Of a stretch of DNA of 10,994 nucleotides, positions 1 through 5,845 are shown piece after piece. Source of the DNA: Nitrospinota bacterium. GTDB lineage: Bacteria; Tectomicrobia; Entotheonellia; J063. The notes under the pieces were generated by a model. It did no database searches, was not told the DNA's origin, and worked only from the letters and a program-made list of their open reading frames with translations. How positions within the stretch are numbered: the first letter of the stretch is position 1; each line of letters begins with the position of its first letter. The position numbers were made by a program, and so were the translations under genes. Location of the stretch: positions 1 through 10,994 of the forward strand of contig RFHZ01000419.1 of the NCBI GenBank assembly GCA_003696125.1. The letters run 5' to 3'.

Positions 1-111
1 CCAGAGGACGATCAACACCAAAACCGTTACCAGGAAGTAAAACCCCTTGCCCGTCTCCATCACCGGCTTGAGCAGGACATATTCCTCTGCGCTGTACTTG
101 TTCCCTTCCAT
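1..111 (-). CDS. NrfD/PsrC-like membrane subunit, N-terminal fragment (cut by window edge)
   Basis: Only the first 37 codons are present. The peptide begins MEGNKYSAEEYVLLKPVMET and then enters a hydrophobic run (FYFLVTVLVLIVLW), as expected for a cytoplasmic N-terminus followed by the first membrane helix of an NrfD-like quinone-interacting subunit. The ATG is at 109-111, four bases past the stop of the ferredoxin gene, with a GGAGG ribosome site (121-128) lying inside the end of that gene, so the two are probably translationally coupled. The family call rests mainly on position: a cytochrome c - MopB - four-cluster ferredoxin series is almost always completed by an NrfD-type anchor (QrcD, ActC, PsrC). 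So little of the protein is visible that another membrane protein cannot be excluded. Confidence 0.75.
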   Translation of the reverse strand, partial: MEGNKYSAEEYVLLKPVMETGKGFYFLVTVLVLIVLW

Positions 112-115
112 CGTC

Positions 116-799
116 TTAGTCCTCCTCCGCAAGGTAATAGACCTGGGGGGCTGTTCCCAGATCTTCCAGCAATCGGAAAGCCCGCGTTTCTCTCGCCAAT
201 TTTGCCACCGTGCTGTTCGGATCTTCCAGGTCTCCGAAATACATGGCTTTACTCGGGCAGGACTGCACGCAGGCGGGGACATAGTCCCCCTCCCGCAACT
301 CTCTCCCCTCCGCCCTGGCCTGCTCTTTGGCCTTCTGCAAGCGATGATGGCAGAAGGTGCACTTCTCGATCACCCCTTTAGGCCGTACCGCCACGTCAGG
401 ATTGAGTCCTTTCTCCAGGGGAGAGGGCCAGGAGGGGGCGGCCCAGTTGAAGTATTTCACCGTGTAGGGACAGGCATTGGCGCAGTACCGGCACCCGATA
501 CACTGGCCATAGATCTGGGCCACCAGTCCCTCTGGATCCTTGTACGTGGCCTTGGTCGGGCAGACCTTGGTGCAGGGAGGATGCTCACAATGCATGCAGG
601 GACGGGGGATCAGGCGTACCCTGGTCTCCGGATATTCGCCTTCGATGGCGTTGACCAGTTTGATCCAGAGCATCCCCCCTCCCTGCCAGGCCGCATCCGG
701 ATTGGTGGGAGCGATGTTGTTCTCCATCTTGCAGGCAATGACACAGGCCTGGCAGGCCGTGCATTTATCGAGGTCGATGACCATTCCCCAGCGAGGCAT
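116..799 (-). CDS. Four-cluster ferredoxin subunit of a MopB/NrfD complex (QrcC/PsrB/TtrB type)
   Basis: A 227-aa electron-transfer subunit of the DmsB/PsrB/NrfC superfamily. Sixteen cysteines fall in four groups: C13/16/19/23, C68/71/76/80, C100/103/106/110 and C147/150/187/191, enough for four cubane clusters. In the family this protein docks to the MopB catalytic subunit and passes electrons between it and the NrfD membrane subunit. It has no signal peptide of its own, starting directly with MPRWGMVIDLDKC, so it is probably exported folded with the Tat-tagged MopB partner, as is usual for this family. The start ATG (797-799) has an AAGGAG site 13 bases after the MopB stop. The CTFCH at residues 147-151 is a cluster ligand pair, not a heme site. 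The exact complex (Qrc-like or polysulfide/tetrathionate reductase-like) is unresolved. Confidence 0.93.
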   Translation of the reverse strand: MPRWGMVIDLDKCTACQACVIACKMENNIAPTNPDAAWQGGGMLWIKLVNAIEGEYPETRVRLIPRPCMHCEHPPCTKVCPTKATYKDPEGLVAQIYGQCIGCRYCANACPYTVKYFNWAAPSWPSPLEKGLNPDVAVRPKGVIEKCTFCHHRLQKAKEQARAEGRELREGDYVPACVQSCPSKAMYFGDLEDPNSTVAKLARETRAFRLLEDLGTAPQVYYLAEED

Positions 800-812
800 A
801 TCAGACTCCTTT

Positions 813-3284
813 CTACGCTTTGGAGAGTTTCACCCGCGTGGAAAAGAAGGCGGGAAGGCCCCCTATCGCACAGTACTCTTTCCCCAGGATCTTATTCGGA
901 TTCGCCCCTCTTCCTTTTGCCCACCGTCCATAGGCGGTATGTCCCAACCCGTAAGGCATATTCACCACGCCGGGCATGGCCCCGGGATAGAGGTGAGCCC
1001 GGACCCGGATCTTGCCCAGGGGCGATTCCATCCAGACCTCTTCCCCATCTTCGATACCCAGCTCCCTGGCCGTTTCCGGGTTAAGCTCAATCCAGGAATC
1101 CCAGCGGGTGTAGAGGTGTGGTCCCAGGATATCCTGCAGGTAGGGCTGGTTGGCACTCCGGCTGCCGGCCTGGGCCATCGGTTTGTAGGTCACCAGGTGC
1201 AGGGGGTACTCCTTTTCCTCGCCGATAAAGCGAGGAGGTTCGTAGTGGGGGAGGAAGACCAGATCTCCTCGTGTGGTGATCTTCCAGGAGGCGAGGAGTT
1301 GATCGCGGGCCTCTTCCAGGGAGACCTGACCGCTTTCCGCCTTTTGTTGGGCCAGGCGATCCAGCTCCTGGGCCAGGGTGCGGCTGTAAAACTCAAACCG
1401 GCCGCTGGGGGTGCGGAAGACCCGGTTCCAGTCGCGGTACTGGTAGACCGGATCCCACCAGCCCCCCTTCTCCTGCAACTGCTCCCAGAACTCCTCAAAG
1501 GAGCGGTACGAGGGAGCCCAGATCCCTCCCTTCTCAAAGAGTCGATACCAGAATTCCTCTGAAGGGTTTCCGGCAATGTACCCGCGTTGGGCCTTGTAGA
1601 TCCCCTCGACACCGAAGCGAAGCACTTCCTGGAAGTCTTTCCAGGGAAGTGATTTGGCCACGGTTCCCCCGAGCCGTCGCGCCAGCTCCAGGATCACATC
1701 CCCGGTGTGGCGGGTATCGTAGAGGGGTTCGATGACCGGTTGCCGCAGGCCAAAGACCGGGTACCCCAGGCTGGGAGAGACCGGATCGTCCTGCCAGCGC
1801 TCCAGATAGGTGTGATCGGGGAGCACGAGATCGGCGAACATGGTGGTCTCATCCAGGAAAGGGGAGAAGCTGACGATAAAGGGGATCTGGTCCAGGGCCT
1901 GGCGGAAGAGGTCAGGTTGGACCCGCGAGAAGCAGGGGTTGGCGTAGTAGAGCAGGGCTACTTCCGGCTTGTACGGTTTTCCCTGCTGGATGTTCTCGGG
2001 AAGGGCCTGGATCACGCTGGTGGCCAGTGGGAAGCGTGTCGTTCCCGCCTCGTCCAGACGCGGCATGTTCAGCCCCTTTCTGGCAACGGCATCCAGCTTC
2101 ACCGGCGGGAAGGGGGTAAGGGGAACCTCCCGGGGAACCAGCACCCCACCCGGGACATCGATGCTCCCCACCAGGGCGTTGAGGGCGTGGATGGCCATAC
2201 GCGTGTACACCCCATTGGAGTAGAGGGTACTGCCCCGTTCTCCGGCTGCCACCGCCGGAGAGGTCTCTCCAAATTCCCGTCCCAGCCGGATGATCGTCTC
2301 CACCGGCACCCCGGTGATACGGGAGACGGTACCGGGAGAGTACTCCTGCAGCACTAAATTCTTGAATCCCTGATGCTTCTCCCCTCGCTCATCGGTCCAG
2401 TCCTCAAAGCCGAAGGTGTGCTCTTCTACAAACTCCTGGTTGTACAGGCCCTCTTTGATCAAGACATGGGCGATACCCAGGGCCAGGGCGGCATCGGTGC
2501 CGGGACGAATGGGAATCCATTCGTTGGCCTTGATGGCGGTAACGGAAAGCCGGGGATCGACCTGCACGATCTTCCCCCGTACCGGCCGTCCCTGGCGCAT
2601 ATGACCGTACGCGTAGAGCTGGCGTACCGGAGACCACCAGGCTTCCAGAAAGCTACAGCCAAAGGAGAGGAAGTAGTTGGTGTTCTCCAGGTCGTAGACC
2701 ATCTGTTCCCTTACCCCCTGCATCAGGTAGTGGATAAGGGGGGTGCCTTCACACCCGCTGGCGGTGCTCACGTAGTTGGGTGAGCCGAAGGCCTGGACAA
2801 ACTGCTGGAGCAGCCCGGACATCAACCCCCGGTACTGCCCACCAATGACCAGCAGGGTATGCGGCTTGTTCTGTTCACGCAGGGCCTGGAGCTTGCTGGC
2901 CACCTGGCTTAACGCTTCCTCCCAACTGATCCGCTGCCACTGTCCCTCTCCCCGCTTCCCCTTGCGCTGGAGGGGACCGACGATGCGGTCAGGATCGTAC
3001 AGGACCTGTAATCCTCCCAATCCTTTGGGACAGAGTCCACCCCGGTTTATCGGGTGCAAAGGATTCCCTTCGATCCGGACCGGCCAGCCCGCGATCTTGC
3101 GTACCCGGATCCCACATCCCCCTGTGCACTGCTGACAACTGGAAACCACCCAGGACTCTGGTCCGGCCAGCACCCGCTCGCCTCCTCCCTGGCTCAAGGT
3201 CTCCAGGAAACGCAGAGCAGGTTGAGAGAGCACCGCTCCTGCTACCACTCCTCCCGCCAGTTTGAGAAAGTCACGTCTCTTCAT
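813..3284 (-). CDS. Tat-exported molybdopterin oxidoreductase subunit (MopB family; QrcB/PsrA/PhsA-like)
   Basis: An 823-aa protein of the DMSO reductase (MopB) superfamily. It starts MKRRDFLKLAGG, a twin-arginine signal, so it acts in the periplasm. C50-x2-C53-x3-C57-x27-C85 forms the N-terminal 4Fe-4S motif. C178, within SASGCEGT-like context after FGSPNYVST, sits where PsrA/PhsA enzymes carry the cysteine that ligates molybdenum. Later stretches such as IVSFSPFLDETTMFADLVLP and the C-terminal IELNPETARELGIEDGEEVWM are typical of the cofactor-binding folds. Start ATG 3282-3284 follows the cytochrome stop by 27 bases with a GGGAG/AAGG-type site. Gene order matches Qrc, whose QrcB is described as lacking Mo cofactor; the intact FeS motif and C178 argue that this homologue may be catalytic. 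The substrate (polysulfide, thiosulfate, another sulfur compound, or only electron relay) cannot be read from sequence. Confidence 0.93.
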   Translation of the reverse strand: MKRRDFLKLAGGVVAGAVLSQPALRFLETLSQGGGERVLAGPESWVVSSCQQCTGGCGIRVRKIAGWPVRIEGNPLHPINRGGLCPKGLGGLQVLYDPDRIVGPLQRKGKRGEGQWQRISWEEALSQVASKLQALREQNKPHTLLVIGGQYRGLMSGLLQQFVQAFGSPNYVSTASGCEGTPLIHYLMQGVREQMVYDLENTNYFLSFGCSFLEAWWSPVRQLYAYGHMRQGRPVRGKIVQVDPRLSVTAIKANEWIPIRPGTDAALALGIAHVLIKEGLYNQEFVEEHTFGFEDWTDERGEKHQGFKNLVLQEYSPGTVSRITGVPVETIIRLGREFGETSPAVAAGERGSTLYSNGVYTRMAIHALNALVGSIDVPGGVLVPREVPLTPFPPVKLDAVARKGLNMPRLDEAGTTRFPLATSVIQALPENIQQGKPYKPEVALLYYANPCFSRVQPDLFRQALDQIPFIVSFSPFLDETTMFADLVLPDHTYLERWQDDPVSPSLGYPVFGLRQPVIEPLYDTRHTGDVILELARRLGGTVAKSLPWKDFQEVLRFGVEGIYKAQRGYIAGNPSEEFWYRLFEKGGIWAPSYRSFEEFWEQLQEKGGWWDPVYQYRDWNRVFRTPSGRFEFYSRTLAQELDRLAQQKAESGQVSLEEARDQLLASWKITTRGDLVFLPHYEPPRFIGEEKEYPLHLVTYKPMAQAGSRSANQPYLQDILGPHLYTRWDSWIELNPETARELGIEDGEEVWMESPLGKIRVRAHLYPGAMPGVVNMPYGLGHTAYGRWAKGRGANPNKILGKEYCAIGGLPAFFSTRVKLSKA

Positions 3285-3311
3285 CCTTATCTCCCTCGCC
3301 TAGTTGCGGTA

Positions 3312-3815
3312 TCACTTATGACAGGCATTACAGTTCGTGGTCACTTTGCGCTGACGATGACAGTTTATGCAGTTCTCCATAGAGGGGAAGATGACCGGCC
3401 GTACCGGTGGTCGCTCACTCTCGGCAATGGCCCCATGACAGCGGGTACATGCGATTCCGGCAATGGTCACGTGCCGGCGATGGGAAAAGTAGACATGATC
3501 TGGCACCCGGTACACCTTTTTCCAGCGGATCTCTGCTCCCCGCTGGGCATGCTGCCGGATCTTTTCCTCTTCCGGGCTGTCCGTAATCGGCGAATCATGG
3601 CAGTTCAGACAGATCTCCACACTGGGAAGCCCGGCAAAATACGCCTCTTCCACGTATTCGTGACAGAAGTTACAGGGGAGATCTTGCTCCACCGCATGCT
3701 TTTTGTGGTTAAAGGCGATCGGCTGGTACACGGCAGGGTTCCAGGGTTGGGAAATCGCCACCACCGCTCCAAAGGCCAGGATAAATCCGATTAGAAAGGG
3801 CAGTATGGTTTTCAT
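3312..3815 (-). CDS. Membrane-anchored pentaheme cytochrome c (ActA/QrcA-like, c3/c7 type)
   Basis: A 167-aa multiheme cytochrome with five CXXCH motifs at residues 48-52, 69-73, 123-127, 149-153 and 162-166; the last ends one residue before the C-terminus. Extra histidines (FNHKKHA, YFSHRRHV) precede hemes 1 and 3, the spacing used for bis-His ligation in cytochrome c3/c7-like domains. A hydrophobic N-terminus (residues 4-21, ILPFLIGFILAFGAVVAI) with no clear cleavage site suggests a single-helix anchor with the hemes in the periplasm. The ATG at 3813-3815 has AAGGAG upstream. Five hemes match ActA of alternative complex III, whereas Desulfovibrio QrcA is reported as hexaheme. Placed directly before MopB, it most likely exchanges electrons between soluble periplasmic cytochromes and the complex. 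Confidence 0.93.
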   Translation of the reverse strand: MKTILPFLIGFILAFGAVVAISQPWNPAVYQPIAFNHKKHAVEQDLPCNFCHEYVEEAYFAGLPSVEICLNCHDSPITDSPEEEKIRQHAQRGAEIRWKKVYRVPDHVYFSHRRHVTIAGIACTRCHGAIAESERPPVRPVIFPSMENCINCHRQRKVTTNCNACHK

Positions 3816-3837
3816 AGGTACTCCTTTCCCAAGATGC

Positions 3838-4212
3838 TTACCGCTTTTTTGACCCTCGCTCTATCGCTGCCTGCAAGACATCATGTAACTCCTCACGATC
3901 GATCGGTTTGATCAGGTAGTAAAAGATCTTTTCCTGCCGCACCTTCCGCTGAATCTCCAGCGAATCCTTCTCGGCCAGGACGATGATGGGGAGCGAAGGC
4001 GCGATCTGCCGGATCAGGGCCAGCGTCTCCAACGCATCGATCCCGCGAAAAGGAATGCTAAAAATCGCTGCCTGGAAGGTTTTGGCCAGTAAACGCTGGA
4101 TGGCTTCTGTGGCACTGTGCACTTCTTCTACCGTGTGACGTTCTGCCGAGAGAAGCGAGAGCAGAGCAGATGGCTCTTCTTGATCACCGGTGCATACCAA
4201 GATCTCTGGCAT
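3838..4212 (-). CDS. Degenerate (phospho-Asp-lacking) receiver-domain protein
   Basis: A stand-alone 124-aa receiver-like protein, first gene of the sigma-54-driven block A. It aligns over the whole CheY-like fold with the receiver of the neighbouring regulator: FSIPFRGIDALETL here against LDIKMPGMGGVETL there. The phospho-accepting aspartate is therefore Ser52, the usual Thr/Ser switch residue is Ala80, and only D10/E12/E13-type acidic residues and the conserved Lys102 (LIKPID) remain. There is no output domain. Phosphotransfer is thus unlikely; family precedent suggests a protein-protein adaptor. I chose the ATG at 4210-4212 because GGAGG lies eight bases upstream (4221-4225). An in-frame GTG at 4240-4242 would add ten residues but has no ribosome site. 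Why a cytoplasmic pseudo-receiver leads a periplasmic respiratory operon is unknown. Confidence 0.85.
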   Translation of the reverse strand: MPEILVCTGDQEEPSALLSLLSAERHTVEEVHSATEAIQRLLAKTFQAAIFSIPFRGIDALETLALIRQIAPSLPIIVLAEKDSLEIQRKVRQEKIFYYLIKPIDREELHDVLQAAIERGSKKR

Positions 4213-4220
4213 AAGCTCTT

Positions 4221-4225
4221 CCTCC
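4221..4225 (-). promoter_or_regulatory. Ribosome binding site fixing the pseudo-receiver start
   Basis: GGAGG on the minus strand, eight bases before the ATG at 4210-4212. It favours that ATG over the GTG at 4240-4242. Confidence 0.75.
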
Positions 4226-4265
4226 CAAAAGGGCTGGGACACAGGGGAACACGGCCGGTAGAAAG

Positions 4266-4281
4266 AGCAAATTGTATGCCG
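4266..4281 (-). promoter_or_regulatory. Sigma-54 (RpoN) -24/-12 promoter of block A
   Basis: Minus-strand CGGCATACAATTTGCT has the invariant GG-N10-GC spacing and matches TGGCACG-N4-TTGCW at GGCA and TTGCT. The predicted start is near 4255, giving a leader of about 43 nt before the ATG of the pseudo-receiver gene. It shares GGCATA with the other two sigma-54 sites in the window. Confidence 0.8.
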
Positions 4282-4311
4282 CCACGGCCGGAAGAGAGCA
4301 GAAGACGGCTT

Positions 4312-4327
4312 TTGCCGCCTGAGGCAA
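4312..4327. repeat. Short inverted repeat upstream of the block A promoter
   Basis: TTGCC - six bases - GGCAA, about 30 bp upstream of the -24 element. It could be a small hairpin or protein site; no T run follows on either strand. Its role is unknown. Confidence 0.3.
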
Positions 4328-4340
4328 GGGATAAGGAGGA

Positions 4341-4377
4341 GGGCAGGGCCGGGAAAGGGGAGGGGAAGGGAGAGGGG
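4341..4377 (+). other. G-quadruplex-capable polypurine tract
   Basis: Seven runs of three or four G (4341-4343, 4346-4348, 4351-4353, 4357-4360, 4362-4365, 4368-4370, 4374-4377) separated by one to three bases, inside a purine-rich stretch running on to about 4438. The tract lies between the candidate activator sites and the sigma-54 promoter of block A. The motif is clear in the sequence; a structure or function is inference. Confidence 0.6.
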
Positions 4378-4385
4378 AAGGCTGC

Positions 4386-4395
4386 CATTTTGTCA
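4386..4395 (+). promoter_or_regulatory. Candidate activator site, copy 1 (CATTTTGTCA)
   Basis: An exact ten-base match to the left arm of the large inverted repeat at 8032-8059. It stands alone here, with no matching second arm at the same spacing, about 110 bp upstream of the block A -24 element. It is embedded in a small GGCTG - CAGCC inverted repeat (4382-4398 region). Likely bound by the NtrC-type regulator encoded at 4499-5845, by inference. Confidence 0.5.
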
Positions 4396-4420
4396 GCCGG
4401 AGAGGGGAGGAGGGAGGAAA

Positions 4421-4453
4421 AGGAAGAGGGGAAGGGGTTCTCCTCCTCTTCCT
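4421..4453 (-). terminator. Possible weak terminator hairpin after the regulator gene
   Basis: Minus-strand arms AGGAAGAGG and CCTCTTCCT (9 bp, 15-base loop) are followed by TTTTCC. It lies about 45 bases past the stop of the NtrC-type regulator, where a terminator would be expected. The stem is only moderately GC-rich and the T run is short, and the purine-rich background makes such repeats likely by chance. Confidence 0.3.
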
Positions 4454-4460
4454 GACTATT

Positions 4461-4483
4461 TGACAGGCCTCCCTGTCATAATG
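4461..4483. promoter_or_regulatory. Palindromic candidate activator site (UAS), copy 2
   Basis: TGACAGG - CCTC - CCTGTCA is a perfect 7-bp-arm inverted repeat (4461-4478). Overlapping its right side, the minus strand reads CATTATGACA (4474-4483), a copy of the CATT-N-TG-W-CA motif. Its centre is about 190 bp upstream of the block A -24 element, a usual enhancer distance for NtrC-family activators. With no T run on either side, it looks more like an operator than a terminator. Confidence 0.5.
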
Positions 4484-4498
4484 GCAGGGGGAGGCGGG

Positions 4499-5845
4499 CT
4501 ACAGGTTGTACTTCTTGATCTTGCGGTAGAGGTTTCGCTCGCTGATCTTCAGGATGCTGGCCACCTTGGCGCGATGCCCGGAAAACTCGCGCAGGAGACG
4601 GGCGATGTACTGTTTTTCTATCTCCTCCAGGGAGAGGTACCCGGCAGGGCCCTCTACGACGAAATCCCCTTCTCCATGGAGATTAGAGGGGAGGTCGTGC
4701 GGGGTGATCTCTTCCCCTTCGGAGAGGATCACGGCCCGTTCCAGGACGTTTTTCAGCTCGCGCACGTTGCCCGGCCAGGGATAGGCACAGAGCATGGCCA
4801 TGGCCTCGGAAGAGACCCGCTTCTTTCGCCGGCTGGGGATGGGCATATTTTCCAGGAAGTGTTCGATGAGAGGGGGGATATCCTCCACCCGTTCCCGGAG
4901 GGGAGGGACGGTGATGCTGATGACGTTCAGCCGGAAGTAGAGGTCTTCGCGGAATTTCCCCTCCTGCATGAGCTGGGCCAGGTTCCGGTTGGTGGCAGCA
5001 ATGATCCGCACGTTGACCGCCAGGTCTTTGGTTCCTCCTACCCGGCGAAAGGTCCCGGTCTCCAGGACCCGCAGCAGTTGGACCTGGATGGCCGGGCTGA
5101 TCTCCCCGATCTCGTCCAGGAAGAGGGTGCCCTGATCGGCGACTTCAAAGAGGCCGTGCTTTAAGGTGATCGCACCGGTAAAGGCCCCTTTCTCGTGTCC
5201 AAACAGCTCGCTCTGCAGCAGGTGCTCATGCAGCGAGCCGCAATCGACGACGATAAAGGGCTGGTCGCGACGGTTACTGGAGCGATGAATGCAGCGGGCG
5301 ATCAGCTCTTTCCCCACCCCGCTCTCCCCCTGGATAAGCACGGTGGAGTCGGTGGGAGCGACCTTTTCGATCATCTCACCGATCGCTTTCAACTGGGGAC
5401 TCTGGCCGATGAGATAGGGGAACTGCTCTCTGCGGGTGAGCTCCTGTCGTAAGGCCACGTTTTGCCGGACCAGATTCCTCTTTTCCCAGGCCTTGAGGAT
5501 CACCGATTCCAGTTCATCCAGCTTACAGGGCTTGGTCAGATAGTCGTACGCCCCCAGCTTCATCGACTGGACCGCATCGTCGATGGTGCCGTGACCGGTG
5601 AGCATGATCACCTCGGTGAGAGGGGAGAGTTCCCGGAGGCGTTTCAACGTTTCCACTCCCCCCATCCCCGGCATCTTGATATCGAGGAGGACCACATCGA
5701 TTTCGCGGCGTCTCACCACCTGGCAGGCTTCCTCTCCGCCCGGAACCGCAATGACCTCATAGCCCATAAAAGCCAGTTCCTTGCTTAATACCTTGCGGAA
5801 AGTCTCTTCATCATCGACGATCAACACCACGATCTTCGGTGTCAT
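4499..5845 (-). CDS. NtrC/AtoC-family sigma-54-dependent response regulator
   Basis: A 448-aa activator with the full three-domain layout. The receiver (about 1-120) has D11/D12, phospho-acceptor D55, T83 and K105. The AAA+ domain (about 145-385) has Walker A GESGVGKE (173-180), GAFTGA (220-225, the sigma-54 contact loop) and Walker B GTLFLDEIG (239-247). A C-terminal Fis-type HTH ends ISERNLYRKIKKYNL. It should hydrolyse ATP to open sigma-54 promoters. The start is the ATG at 5843-5845, with AAGGAG seven bases upstream; translation from further upstream would only read through the kinase gene end. The gene overlaps the kinase gene by 35 bases, marking it as the kinase's cognate partner. Three sigma-54-type promoters in this window are its natural targets, including that of its own operon. 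Confidence 0.95.
   Translation of the reverse strand: MTPKIVVLIVDDEETFRKVLSKELAFMGYEVIAVPGGEEACQVVRRREIDVVLLDIKMPGMGGVETLKRLRELSPLTEVIMLTGHGTIDDAVQSMKLGAYDYLTKPCKLDELESVILKAWEKRNLVRQNVALRQELTRREQFPYLIGQSPQLKAIGEMIEKVAPTDSTVLIQGESGVGKELIARCIHRSSNRRDQPFIVVDCGSLHEHLLQSELFGHEKGAFTGAITLKHGLFEVADQGTLFLDEIGEISPAIQVQLLRVLETGTFRRVGGTKDLAVNVRIIAATNRNLAQLMQEGKFREDLYFRLNVISITVPPLRERVEDIPPLIEHFLENMPIPSRRKKRVSSEAMAMLCAYPWPGNVRELKNVLERAVILSEGEEITPHDLPSNLHGEGDFVVEGPAGYLSLEEIEKQYIARLLREFSGHRAKVASILKISERNLYRKIKKYNL

Noticed and set aside
343-361. CTFCH in the block A ferredoxin as a heme c site
   Set aside because: The two cysteines are ligands of the fourth 4Fe-4S cluster motif (C147/150 with C187/191), also present as CTFCY in the block B paralogue.
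47-1084. Long plus-strand open frame of 345 codons opposite the ferredoxin and MopB genes
   Set aside because: It is antisense to two genes with complete cysteine motifs, and its translation shows no recognisable domain. GC-rich genes commonly leave such open frames on the opposite strand.
540-1562. Plus-strand open frame of 340 codons opposite MopB
   Set aside because: Entirely within a well-supported minus-strand gene; low-complexity G/L/P-rich translation and no ribosome site of note.
4240-4242. Upstream GTG start for the pseudo-receiver
   Set aside because: No ribosome site, and it would leave almost no leader after the predicted sigma-54 start. The ATG at 4210-4212 has GGAGG at ideal spacing.
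4128-4388. Minus-strand open frame of 86 codons over the block A promoter region
   Set aside because: It runs through the sigma-54 site and into the pseudo-receiver gene in another frame; the Ser/Pro-rich translation comes from the polypurine tract.
4460-4484. TTGACA...TAATGG as a sigma-70 promoter on the plus strand
   Set aside because: The hexamers are only about 11-13 bases apart, and no plus-strand gene follows. TTGACA is part of the palindromic site.
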